DNA from: Paenibacillus sp. FSL H8-0332
GTDB taxonomy: Bacteria > Bacillota > Bacilli > Paenibacillales > Paenibacillaceae
Assembly (NCBI RefSeq): GCF_037963835.1
Contig: NZ_CP150145.1
Coordinates: 6,820,001-6,884,000, forward strand
DNA: 64,000 bases
Reading direction: 5' to 3'
Shown: in pieces, positions 26,259-34,448 of the stretch
Numbering within the stretch: the stretch's first letter is position 1
How the letters are laid out: each line of letters starts with the position of its first letter
The notes under the pieces: model-generated
Database searches by the model: none
What the model was told of the DNA's origin: nothing
What the model saw: the letters and a program-made list of their open reading frames with translations, nothing else
Position numbers and translations under genes: made by a program

Positions 26259-27185
26259 CTATCCCCCCACCGCCGCAATCAGCACCGGCAGGACCAGGAA
26301 GGAGGCCAGCGTCGTCCAGACGATACAGCGCGAGACCAGTGCAGGCGAGCTGCCGAAGCGTTCGGCCAGGACGACGGAATTGACTGCCACCGGCATGGAG
26401 GCCAGAATCAGCAGCACCGCGAACAGAGTGCCTGTGATGTTCAGGGCGAGCAGCACTAGCGCGGCCAGTAGCGGAGCCAGCACCAGCCGGACGGTCAGCC
26501 CCGTCCAGAAGGCCAGCTGCACATTGCGCTCCGTATGCGCGGCTCTGACCTTCACCATTTGCGCGCCGAGAATCGCCAGCACAACCGGCGAATAGGCCCC
26601 GGCGACCATCGAAACCCCGGAAGCCAGCTCATGCGGCATATGCAGGCCCAGCGCCCGCAGCAGCAGCGCCAGAATGGCGGCGTAGATGGCTGGCAGCGAG
26701 AAGACTGACTTCAACGCGCTGCGCACGGAGAACTGTGACCGGGCGGCAAAATACACGCCGATCGTATTCACGATCACCATCTGGGCGATGACATAGACCG
26801 ATGCCTTGTCCAGGCCCAGCTGGCCGAAGGCCAGCAGCACCAGCGGCAGACCGTAATTGACGCTGTTCGTGAAGGTGGAGATGAGCGTGAGACCGGCGGC
26901 CTCCGGCGGAGCCAGCTTCAGCATTTTACCGATTAGGGTCGCCACACCCCACAGCAGAAACAGATTCAGCAGCGAGAATGAGAGTGTCTTATAGACATCA
27001 TCGAAGGAGATATCTGCCGTAGCCAGCGTGTCGAGAATAATAGCCGGACTGAGAAAATACAGGTACAGCGTCAGCAGAGGCTTCGTATCAAGCTGCTTAT
27101 ACCGTCCAAGCAGCGCTCCGGCGGCCACCGGAATGGACAGCGGTACTATGACCTCAACAAGTGTCGTGAGTACAGTCTGAATCAC
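26259..27185 (-). CDS. AEC-family transporter (auxin efflux carrier type)
   Basis: 308 residues with ten TM segments in two five-helix halves. Typical features: FLSPAIILDTLA near 45 and SVNYGLPLVLLAFG near 110, with polar residues breaking the helices. Substrates of bacterial members are mostly organic acids such as malate; none can be inferred here. GC-rich, unlike the Abi/IS segment beside it. Its 5' leader runs through the structured stretch at 27220-27365. Confidence 0.88.
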   Translation of the reverse strand: MIQTVLTTLVEVIVPLSIPVAAGALLGRYKQLDTKPLLTLYLYFLSPAIILDTLATADISFDDVYKTLSFSLLNLFLLWGVATLIGKMLKLAPPEAAGLTLISTFTNSVNYGLPLVLLAFGQLGLDKASVYVIAQMVIVNTIGVYFAARSQFSVRSALKSVFSLPAIYAAILALLLRALGLHMPHELASGVSMVAGAYSPVVLAILGAQMVKVRAAHTERNVQLAFWTGLTVRLVLAPLLAALVLLALNITGTLFAVLLILASMPVAVNSVVLAERFGSSPALVSRCIVWTTLASFLVLPVLIAAVGG

Positions 27186-27219
27186 AAGCCAGGACTCCTC
27201 TATGTAGTAGTTATTTCTA

Positions 27220-27365
27220 CTATAACCCTCCCGGCAGGGAGCGTCTAAGACAAGGAATCAATATCCTTGATAGCAATTGCCTATGGCAGCCAGACATACC
27301 CAAACCCCACAAAATGGGGAGTAAGCCTCGATGGTGACTCAAGTACTTTGCGGGGGAGCCCAAAA
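27220..27365 (-). other. Hairpin-rich leader of the AEC gene, possible structured RNA
   Basis: Between the greA terminator and the AEC start there is no gene but several short inverted repeats: CCCTCCCGGCAGGGAG, AAGGAATCAATATCCTT, CCCCACAAAATGGGG, and a C-rich/G-rich pair. It lies where a 5' untranslated leader would be. I could not match it to a riboswitch class I know. Confidence 0.35.
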
Positions 27366-27408
27366 CATAAAAAAAATCCCGCGCCCTTAAATTAAGGGCC
27401 ACGGGATT
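27366..27408 (-). terminator. Terminator of greA
   Basis: Stem AATCCCG..CCCTTAA / TTAAGGG..CGGGATT followed by a long T run on the minus strand, 18 bp after the greA stop. Confidence 0.88.
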
Positions 27409-27425
27409 CCGGTTAAGACTTCGGT

Positions 27426-27908
27426 TTACAGCATTTTGATCTCAAGCAGCTCGTATTTGATGACACCCATCGGGGCATTGACGCTGATGATATCGCCTAC
27501 CTTTTTGCCGATCAGCTCTTTGCCGAGAGGGCTCTCGTAGGAGATCTTGTTGTCCAGCACATCGGCTTCCGCCGGCCCAACCACTCTATATTCGATCTTC
27601 TCCGAGTACTCCACATCATTGAGGATAACGATGCAGCCTACGCTGACTGTGCTCAGATCCAGATTGCTGGCATCCACGATCTGCGCCTTGATCAGCATCT
27701 TCTCCAGAATCATAATGCGGGTCTCCATGAAGGATTGATCCTCCTTGGCGGAGTGGTATTCGCTGTTCTCCTTCAGATCGCCGTAGCTGATCGCCAGCTT
27801 AAGCCGGGCGGCAAGCTCCTTACGCCCTGCTCCCTTCAGCTCTCTTAGCTCTTCCTCCAGCTTGGCCAGGCCTTCTTTGGTCAAAAATACTTCATCATTG
27901 TTGGACAT
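27426..27908 (-). CDS. greA: Transcription elongation factor GreA
   Basis: 160 residues, normal length. N-terminal antiparallel coiled coil with the RNAP-secondary-channel tip (SYGDLKENSEYHSAKEDQ, containing the acidic DLKEN residues), then the FKBP-like C-terminal domain with SPLGKELIGKKVGD. It stimulates transcript cleavage in backtracked RNA polymerase. ATG with AGGAG upstream. Monocistronic by its own terminator. Confidence 0.95.
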   Translation of the reverse strand: MSNNDEVFLTKEGLAKLEEELRELKGAGRKELAARLKLAISYGDLKENSEYHSAKEDQSFMETRIMILEKMLIKAQIVDASNLDLSTVSVGCIVILNDVEYSEKIEYRVVGPAEADVLDNKISYESPLGKELIGKKVGDIISVNAPMGVIKYELLEIKML

Positions 27909-28024
27909 GTATACAACTCCTATTATTTGCTCGCTTTATAGTATTCTAACTCATAATCGCCCAACATGCGAAGAGAAAGCGCTATAACGCATGATAAAGG
28001 AGTATTTAGGGCAGAGTCCCGGCT

Positions 28025-28183
28025 TCAAGCCTCCGCCTGCGGAGCAGGGGCCGCTGCAAGCTTGCCGTTCCCGCCTCTCAGGAGGAAGGTCAGCGGAATA
28101 GCCAGCAGCCCCACTGCCGTAGCGATCAGGAAAATATCCTGTACGCCCATCGTCATCCCCTGCGCTTTCATAATCAGGTAGCC
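28025..28183 (-). pseudogene. C-terminal remnant of a DHA2-type MFS efflux pump
   Basis: 52 codons preceded immediately by an in-frame stop encode the last TM helix and tail of an EmrB/QacA-type transporter (MTMGVQDIFLIATAVGLLAI, then a basic Gly-rich end and an Ala/Pro tail to TGA). No other part of the transporter remains. It sits back-to-back with an intact MarR-family gene, the usual partner of such pumps, so a deletion has probably removed the pump and left its regulator. Confidence 0.75.
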
Positions 28184-28259
28184 TTAGCATAAGGCCGGTA
28201 TTATCAATTATACTAGGGAGACATATGACAAAGTAACCGGTAAAGGACGGAATCTAACT

Positions 28260-28691
28260 ATGGCTGATGAACAGAAGGACAAGCACCTCGAAGCTCTGAA
28301 CCAGGAGCTGATTACGCTGATCCGCCACGGCTCGCTGGATAAGAAGCATGGCGGGCTGGACCGCTCCTCGTATACCCTGCTCCAACATCTGTCGATGCAC
28401 GACAAGGTAGGTGTTAAGGCGCTTGCCGAACAATTCGGCCTCGACACCTCTACCATCAGCAGGCAGACAAGCGTCCTGGAGGCGAAGAACTATGTGGAAC
28501 GGGTGCCTGATCCGCAGGACGGGCGCTCCAGCTATTTTCAGCTTACAATGCTTGGTGCACAGACCTTCGCTGAGGCCCGGGACATCCGGCTGGAGCGCTA
28601 CGGGCAGATCTTCGAGGACTGGTCCCCGGAGGATTGCGGACTCTTCAGCGGACTGCTCGCCCGGCTCAACCGCACCCTGCAGCAAAAATAG
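28260..28691 (+). CDS. MarR-family regulator
   Basis: 143 residues with a winged helix (about 40-105): LAEQFGLDTSTISRQTSVLEAKNYVERVPDPQDGR-like recognition helix and wing. It would repress an efflux or stress gene; its likely partner, the MFS pump on the other strand, survives only as a C-terminal fragment. It may now act elsewhere or be an orphan. Confidence 0.88.
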   Translation: MADEQKDKHLEALNQELITLIRHGSLDKKHGGLDRSSYTLLQHLSMHDKVGVKALAEQFGLDTSTISRQTSVLEAKNYVERVPDPQDGRSSYFQLTMLGAQTFAEARDIRLERYGQIFEDWSPEDCGLFSGLLARLNRTLQQK

Positions 28692-28792
28692 CACGAAGAG
28701 GATTGACGGATGCTGGCGAAGCTGGTAGATTAGATTAAATTAATCATACAAGTTAACTCGGAATTACATTTTAGCCAAAGGGGCCGGTCTGC

Positions 28793-29962
28793 ATGAACTT
28801 TATTTTCTTTTCCCCGCATTTCCCCAAGAACAGCGCTGAATTCTGTACGCACCTGCGGGAGCAGGGGGCCACGGTGCTTGGGATTGGCGATGCAGCCTAT
28901 GACCAGCTGGAGGACAAGCTGAAATCGGCACTGACCGAATACTATAAGGTAAGCAATCTGGAGAGCTATGAGGAGATTCTGCGGGCTGTCGGCTATTTCA
29001 CCCATAAGTACGGCAAGATTGACCGCTTCGAGTCACTGAATGAATACTGGCTGGAGCAGGATGCGGCTATCCGGACGGACTTCAACATCTACGGCACCAA
29101 GTCGGATTTCGTCCATAACCTGAAGCAGAAGTCCAAGATGAAGGAGTTTTTCCACAAAAGCGGTGTTAGCACCGTTCAGTTCTCCACAGGCACAACGCGT
29201 GAGAGCGTGGAGAGCTTCATCCAGAGCGCCGGCTTCCCGCTGGTGGTGAAGCCCGATCTGGGCTCCGGGGCCAGTAATACGTACAAGATTAATAATGAAG
29301 AGGAGCTCCAGCACTTTTTTGACACGAAGCCGGGGGATGTAGCCTTCATTATTGAAGAATTCATAGACGGGGTCATCCTCACCTATGACGGGCTGGTGGA
29401 CAGGGACGGGAATGTACGCTTCGCGGTCAGCCACCTGTTCGAGAACAGTGTGATGGATGTCGTCAATACGGACAATCACCTCTACTACTTCTGTCTGCGG
29501 GAGATCAGTCCGGAGGTCGAGGAGGCGGGGCGGAGCATTTTGCAGGCTTTTGACATCCGGGAACGGTTCTTCCATATCGAGCTGTTCAAATCGCACAAGG
29601 ATGGCCGGATCATTGCCCTGGAAGTGAATATGCGCCCGCCCGGCGCCTGGATGACCGATGCGATTAACTTCGCCTATGATGTTAATATCTATAAGGAATG
29701 GGCCAGCATGGTTGTGCACAATGAGGTCGGCGGTCCATACGAAGGCAAATATTATACCGGCTATGCCAGCCGTAAGAATCATAAGCATTACGCTCACAGC
29801 CATGAGGACATCTATCGTGAATTCGGCGGGAAGATTGTTGGTTATGACGAGATTGAAGAGGTCTTCAGCAGAGCGATGGGCAACAGCGCTTATCAGTTCC
29901 GTTCACCCGAGCTTTCGGAGGTCAGAGACATTAGAGGCTATATTCAACAAGAAGAGGGATAG
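28793..29962 (+). CDS. ATP-grasp family ligase
   Basis: 389 residues. N-terminal PreATP-grasp Rossmann-like region, then an ATP-grasp core: KSKMKEFFHKSGV, FPLVVKPDLGSGASNTY (nucleotide-binding Lys and Gly-rich loop near 150-165), EEFIDG, and the metal-binding ALEVNMRPPGAW near 285. It would join a carboxylate to an amine or thiol using ATP; substrate unknown. The gene is 13 bp upstream of an esterase-fold gene, and the pair probably works together, for example making and hydrolysing or transferring an acyl/peptidyl product (inference). Confidence 0.85.
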   Translation: MNFIFFSPHFPKNSAEFCTHLREQGATVLGIGDAAYDQLEDKLKSALTEYYKVSNLESYEEILRAVGYFTHKYGKIDRFESLNEYWLEQDAAIRTDFNIYGTKSDFVHNLKQKSKMKEFFHKSGVSTVQFSTGTTRESVESFIQSAGFPLVVKPDLGSGASNTYKINNEEELQHFFDTKPGDVAFIIEEFIDGVILTYDGLVDRDGNVRFAVSHLFENSVMDVVNTDNHLYYFCLREISPEVEEAGRSILQAFDIRERFFHIELFKSHKDGRIIALEVNMRPPGAWMTDAINFAYDVNIYKEWASMVVHNEVGGPYEGKYYTGYASRKNHKHYAHSHEDIYREFGGKIVGYDEIEEVFSRAMGNSAYQFRSPELSEVRDIRGYIQQEEG

Positions 29963-29975
29963 GATGTGTTAACGG

Positions 29976-30728
29976 ATGAGGATTAGCTACCATAAGGAGT
30001 ACAGCCACAACCTGGGCAGAGACATGGAGTATAAAATATACGGCCACGCCGGCAAACCGATGCTCGTCTTCCCCACCTCGCTTGGACGCTTTTATCAATA
30101 TGAGGATTCGGGCATGATCGATACGCTCTCGTCCTTCATTGAAGCGGGCAAGCTGCAGATCTGGGCCTGTGACAGTCTGGATGAGGAGACCTTCTTCTCC
30201 ACCCACTGGAACAACGAGGACCGGATACACCGCCATGAACAGTATGACAAATATATTGCGCATGAGCTGATTCCCGGCATCCTCCATGAGAGCAAACGCA
30301 GCAACGGCGGGACCGACCAGCGTATTCTGATCTCCGGCTGCTCGATGGGCGCTTATTACAGCGCCAGCTTCTTTTTCCGTTATCCGCACTATTTCGATAC
30401 CTTGATCGCCCTGAGCGGCGTCTACTCGACCTATTATTTCTTCGGCGACTATATGAGCGGGGACGTCTACCTCAATTCACCGCTGCATTACTTGCCGGGG
30501 CTGACGGATGAGCATTATCTGAACCAGTACCGCAGCAGCACAATTATCGCCTGTGTCGGTCAAGGGGCGTATGAGGACGAGATGCTGCATGAGACCCGGC
30601 TGCTTCAGGAGGTGCTGGGGCAGAAGGGCATTCCCGCACGGATCGACTACTGGGGCCATGATGTCAGCCATGACTGGCCATGGTGGAACAAGCAGATTCA
30701 TTATTATGTGGAAGGCTGCCTGGGCTAG
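29976..30728 (+). CDS. Alpha/beta-hydrolase of the esterase D/S-formylglutathione hydrolase type
   Basis: 250 residues. Nucleophile Ser123 in GCSMGAY, a catalytic His in the C-terminal GHDVSHDWPWW segment, and an Asp between them in the core; no signal peptide. Comparable cytoplasmic esterases (PF00756) cut acyl esters or thioesters. It is cotranscribed with the ATP-grasp gene and followed by a strong bidirectional terminator. Natural substrate not predictable. Confidence 0.85.
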   Translation: MRISYHKEYSHNLGRDMEYKIYGHAGKPMLVFPTSLGRFYQYEDSGMIDTLSSFIEAGKLQIWACDSLDEETFFSTHWNNEDRIHRHEQYDKYIAHELIPGILHESKRSNGGTDQRILISGCSMGAYYSASFFFRYPHYFDTLIALSGVYSTYYFFGDYMSGDVYLNSPLHYLPGLTDEHYLNQYRSSTIIACVGQGAYEDEMLHETRLLQEVLGQKGIPARIDYWGHDVSHDWPWWNKQIHYYVEGCLG

Positions 30729-30768
30729 TGAAGCCGGGGCTTGAACGCGAATCCATTTGTAGATTTGC

Positions 30769-30811
30769 ACAAAAAAAAGGAACTGCTGAAATCAGCAGTT
30801 CCTTTTTTTTG
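30769..30811. terminator. Bidirectional terminator
   Basis: A near-perfect palindrome of eight A, AGGAACTGCTGA, its complement and eight T between convergent genes (esterase on plus, acidic protein on minus). Functional in both directions. Confidence 0.9.
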
Positions 30812-30830
30812 AGACCACTGCCGCCTTGTC

Positions 30831-31118
30831 CTATGCAGGAACATGCTCCGAACAGAACTGTAGCAGCGCGGCTTGCTCATCTTCTTCCATATCGAAATCG
30901 AGCAGCTGGCCTGATGAGGTCTCCAGCAGATCGTAGCTGACAATGCTTGTCTGCTCTTCTTCCACTTTGACTATCACGCGTGCGGACACGCCGTTCTCCA
31001 CGTACAGCTCATCATCCTCCGGCACATCAATATTCACGACGAACTCATATCGCTTGCCGCTTAGAATATTAAAAGGATCTCTTACGTTCTCCACGGTGTA
31101 GCTTGTAAATGTCAACAA
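30831..31118 (-). CDS. Small acidic protein (DUF6509-like)
   Basis: About 95 residues, predicted mostly beta, rich in Glu/Asp, without signal or TM segment. It resembles a small family of Bacillales proteins numbered DUF6509, as far as I can judge from the LTFTSYTVENVRDPF start and following YEF motif. No ATG is available; a TTG at 31118 with GAGGA seven bases upstream is the best start, an earlier TTG at 31139 the alternative. Function unknown. Confidence 0.7.
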   Translation of the reverse strand: MLTFTSYTVENVRDPFNILSGKRYEFVVNIDVPEDDELYVENGVSARVIVKVEEEQTSIVSYDLLETSSGQLLDFDMEEDEQAALLQFCSEHVPA

Positions 31119-31151
31119 GTTGCATTCCTCATTTCTCAATTCACTGCCAGA

Positions 31152-32240
31152 TTATTGTAACACAGTATCTGCGGCTTTGCCTTTGGTCTTCTTGATTTGC
31201 TTGCTGCGCAGTTGTCCGCAGGCCGCATCAATATCGACGCCCTGCTCCAGCCGGGTGCTGACGCTGACGCCCTGCTTCTTCAGCGTATCGAAGAACGCAC
31301 GCACCGACTCCCGCTCGCTCCGCTGATACTGGCTGTGCTCATCCACGGGGTTATACGGAATCAGGTTGACGTTCGCCAACTGGCGGCGGTCTCCGATTAA
31401 CTCGGCCAGCTCCAGCGCATGCTCCTCGCGGTCATTGATATCCTTCAGCAGGATATATTCCAGCGTGATTCTCCGGTTCGTCTTCTCCAGATAGTAATCA
31501 ATCGCCGGCATTAACTTCTCTATAGGAATGGCCCGGTTAATCTTCATAATCTGTGTCCGCAGCTCATTATTCGGGGCATGCAGCGAGATCGCCAGATTAA
31601 CCTGCATATTGGCGTCGGCGAATTCTCTGATTTTGTCCGCCAGGCCGCTGGTGGATACGGTAATTCCTTTGCCGGCTATCGCCAGACCCTTGTGGTCCTT
31701 GATAGTAATCAGGAAGTTCAGCAGATGCCGGAAGTTATCGAACGGCTCGCCGATGCCCATAACCACGACATGAGTCACCTTCTGACCCAGACCGGCCTGA
31801 TCCAGGTAATGCTGCACCTTCATAATCTGCTCCACGATCTCGCCGCTGGTCAGGTCCCGGCTCTTCGCCAGCAACCCGCTTGCACAGAAGCTACAACCTA
31901 TATTACAACCGACCTGAGTGGTGACACATACGGACAAGCCGTATTTTTGCCGCATCATCACCGTCTCAATCAGGTTGCCATCCTGGAGGCGGAAGAGGAA
32001 CTTCACCGTACCGTCCGCTGATTCCTGCTTCACATGCTCTTCCATCGTCTGAAATACATAATGCTGTTCCAGCAGCTCTATGCATTCCTGATTCATTCCG
32101 TCCATCTCGGCGAAGCTGGTGATCCGCTTGCGGTACAGCCATTCCCAGACAGCGGTGGCCCGGGATTTCTTGTGGCCATGCTCCAGCAGCCATGCCGTCA
32201 ATTGCTCCAAAGTCAATCCATAAATGGATTCTTTATTCAT
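31152..32240 (-). CDS. rlmN: 23S rRNA/tRNA adenine-C2 methyltransferase RlmN
   Basis: 362 residues from the ATG preceded by AAGAGGA. A radical-SAM enzyme that methylates A2503 of 23S rRNA and A37 of some tRNAs. The iron-sulphur motif CNIGCSFC lies near 120-127; GIGEPFDN and a C-terminal Cys (DAACG) near 345 supply the mechanism's second cysteine. Length and residues fit RlmN rather than the resistance enzyme Cfr, although the two are close; that distinction rests on overall similarity only. Confidence 0.92.
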   Translation of the reverse strand: MNKESIYGLTLEQLTAWLLEHGHKKSRATAVWEWLYRKRITSFAEMDGMNQECIELLEQHYVFQTMEEHVKQESADGTVKFLFRLQDGNLIETVMMRQKYGLSVCVTTQVGCNIGCSFCASGLLAKSRDLTSGEIVEQIMKVQHYLDQAGLGQKVTHVVVMGIGEPFDNFRHLLNFLITIKDHKGLAIAGKGITVSTSGLADKIREFADANMQVNLAISLHAPNNELRTQIMKINRAIPIEKLMPAIDYYLEKTNRRITLEYILLKDINDREEHALELAELIGDRRQLANVNLIPYNPVDEHSQYQRSERESVRAFFDTLKKQGVSVSTRLEQGVDIDAACGQLRSKQIKKTKGKAADTVLQ

Positions 32241-32387
32241 TTCATATCCTCTTTTCAAAACATTAAAGTTCAATCTATCTACTCTACCTTGACAGGGACA
32301 TTAGCAGCAACAATACCTTATTGTCTCAAATTTCGTTTATTAAAACAAGAGGAAACACTGCGGAGTTAGGTGCTTTTGAGCCGGGAA

Positions 32388-32422
32388 AATAAAAAGCGCA
32401 GTCCGCAGGGACCACGCCTTTT
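32388..32422 (-). terminator. Terminator after the GIY-YIG gene
   Basis: Imperfect stem AAAAGGCGTGGTCC / GGACTGCGCTTTTT on the minus strand followed by more T, 10 bp after the stop. Confidence 0.7.
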
Positions 32423-32431
32423 CGCCAAACC

Positions 32432-32788
32432 TTATTTATACAGAACCTTCTCGACATTGTACTTCGCGCGAAGCTTGTTCACGATGTATGTCTCATAAAT
32501 CTCTCTGTCCACTGGATCTTCGATGATACAGACTTCAATGCGGGTAACCTCGTCGCGGTGGGGCTTCATTACGGATACATTGTCCTCGAAATGCTTCTTG
32601 ATCCGCGGTCTCAGCTTGCGGGCCTTGCCCACAAACAGCAGCTCGTCCTGATCATTGTAGAACATGAAGATGCCGCCGGCTTCGCGGGTAATCAGGTGGA
32701 AATCGGTGAATCCGTAAATATGGCTCAGCTCAGGGTTAGCTTGCTTGTAAATAATAACTTCCGGTGACGGAATGGTAATGCTGATCAT
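32432..32788 (-). CDS. GIY-YIG domain protein
   Basis: 118 residues with a single GIY-YIG nuclease-like domain: GGIFMFYNDQDELLFVGKA at about 38-56 (the GIY and YIG strands read GIF and FVG), an Arg in the following helix and a Glu near 97-99. Single-domain members are common in Bacillales, of unknown DNA target. ATG start with a GGAAG-like ribosome site. Confidence 0.8.
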   Translation of the reverse strand: MISITIPSPEVIIYKQANPELSHIYGFTDFHLITREAGGIFMFYNDQDELLFVGKARKLRPRIKKHFEDNVSVMKPHRDEVTRIEVCIIEDPVDREIYETYIVNKLRAKYNVEKVLYK

Positions 32789-32975
32789 TAAGCTTCACTT
32801 CCTCATTGGATATAGAAATAAATAGTATCACAGAATGGGTAACGTGACTATTTCTATCTTGTGCAAATTACCCTTGAGCTATAAGAGGAAATTAAAAAAT
32901 CCGGCTGAGCGGCTACAAATCATGCAGGTAATTGATCAGTCACTAATATATACACTCCACTCTCAGGCCCATAGG

Positions 32976-33215
32976 TTACTTGCGCTTCGGCTTCAATTCA
33001 GGCATGTTCAGCGTAAGCGCCATATTGCACAGCATCGAATTAGCCAGGAAGGTGCTCACCTTGACCTCAGGATGCGCAAACCCGGCAACAGTGAACTTAC
33101 TCTCCATCAGACGATTGACCTCCAGCATTCCAGCCTGCATGGCCTGCCGGATCGCTTATTCATATAGGCCTCCCCTTTATGCCGAAGCATCCGCTCCAGC
33201 AACGATTGGTTATTG
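32976..33215 (-). pseudogene. Frameshifted fragment, possible TetR-type C-terminal domain
   Basis: Two consecutive frames join into one plausible helical protein: LLERMLRHKGEAYMNK, then after a one-base shift AIRQAMQAGMLEVNRLMESK and on to TLNMPELKPKRK with a TAA stop. It begins directly at the nitric oxide synthase stop. The alpha-helical, ligand-domain-like composition suggests the end of a TetR-family regulator, but the N-terminal DNA-binding part is absent. Codon use in the second frame looks real. The identification is tentative. Confidence 0.45.
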
Positions 33216-33216
33216 A

Positions 33217-34401
33217 TCAATCACTCTTCATAGACTGATGAAAAGGGCAGCCCTTCGCTTCCGCTACCTCATGCTTCCCAGGGTCCGCCTGTTGCTTCTT
33301 CCGGTAGACGAAGCGCGGGCTTAGCTGCAAATCACGCAGCTTGTTATCATTCCAGATCGGCGTGGAGGAAGGCGACATCGGCGGGATCAGCCAGCCCCAT
33401 TTACCGGATACCTCACGCCCCTGCTGCTTCTCCTGCTCCTGGAAGCGGACGAACTGGTCTGCCGCTGTATGATGATCCACAATACTAACCCCCGCTTGCT
33501 TGAAGGAATAGAGGACGGCACGGTTCAGCTCCAGCAGCGCCCGGTCCTTCCACAGCGAGGTATTAGTGGAGCGGTCAAGGCCCAGAAGATCAGCCACCGC
33601 AGGCAGACGGTTGTAGCGGTCCGTATCCCCGAAATTCCGCGAGCCGATCTCCGTCTCCATGTACCAGCCGTTGAATGGCGCTGCCGGGTAACGGATGCCG
33701 CCGATCTCCAGGCACATGTCCGAGACAATCGGAACGGAATACCAGCGCAGCCTTAGCTCCGTGAATTGCAGGATCTCCGGGTGGCTGAGCGGCACCTCCT
33801 GTACAAGTCCTGCCGGGATAGGGAAGCAGCGGGGTTCCTCCCCGCCGATGCCGATCACGAGCGGCAGAATATCGAAGTCCCCGCCGGTACCCTGCCAGCC
33901 CAGCTTCAGGCAGACTGCGGTGAATTCGTCCGAGGCCGGGTCACCAGCACGCGGATGCTCCCCTTCCCCGGGATAACCGGCATAGCGGATGAGCTGATGA
34001 TTCCAGATCCGGATAGCATGGCCTTGCTCCTCTTCACTGCGGAAGACGGTAATGACCGGCCGGATACGGCCGCCGTTATTGGCATGCCCCATATGATGCA
34101 GCAGCGCCTCCGCGACCTCCGCTACAGTCTCTGCTCTGCGGGCGTCAATCACATCTAAGGAATGCCAGAATAGTCTTCCGATGCAGCGGCTGTTATGGCG
34201 CCAGGCCATCCTTGCCCCGTGTGCCAGCTCTTCTCCCGTATGCTTGTATGTACCTGTGCGCTGCACCTCTTCGCGTATGTCCGCCAGACGCAGGTCCCGT
34301 TCGCCCTCTGTTAACCCCAGTTCCTGATAGCAGGCCGTGATGAAGGACTCCGCCTGCCGGATCAATTCCTGGGTGTCATGCTGTGGAACTGTGTATTTCA
34401 T
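33217..34401 (-). CDS. nos: Bacterial nitric oxide synthase oxygenase
   Basis: 394 residues, oxygenase domain only, as in other Bacillales. It oxidises L-arginine to citrulline and NO with electrons from cellular flavodoxins. Haem-ligand Cys73 lies in WRHNSRCIGR, and Glu249 in GWYMETEIG binds the substrate guanidinium; PPMSPSSTP near the end belongs to the pterin-binding region. The C-terminal tail (about 370-394) is longer than usual, with a Cys. Good ribosome site AGGAGAGAGAAG. It follows the EcsC gene by 47 bp. Confidence 0.95.
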   Translation of the reverse strand: MKYTVPQHDTQELIRQAESFITACYQELGLTEGERDLRLADIREEVQRTGTYKHTGEELAHGARMAWRHNSRCIGRLFWHSLDVIDARRAETVAEVAEALLHHMGHANNGGRIRPVITVFRSEEEQGHAIRIWNHQLIRYAGYPGEGEHPRAGDPASDEFTAVCLKLGWQGTGGDFDILPLVIGIGGEEPRCFPIPAGLVQEVPLSHPEILQFTELRLRWYSVPIVSDMCLEIGGIRYPAAPFNGWYMETEIGSRNFGDTDRYNRLPAVADLLGLDRSTNTSLWKDRALLELNRAVLYSFKQAGVSIVDHHTAADQFVRFQEQEKQQGREVSGKWGWLIPPMSPSSTPIWNDNKLRDLQLSPRFVYRKKQQADPGKHEVAEAKGCPFHQSMKSD

Positions 34402-34448
34402 CTTCTCTCTCCTATCCGTGCGTTCCCTGCTACAGTACCCTCAGCGTA

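Noticed and set aside
27346..27380. GCGGGGGAGCCC on the plus strand as part of a c-di-AMP riboswitch
   Set aside because: Only this short piece resembles the class; the other conserved blocks are missing and the strand would lead into the greA terminator.
27951..28190. Minus-strand open frame over the MFS remnant
   Set aside because: Wrong frame; the pump-derived frame in the same place gives a recognisable TM sequence.
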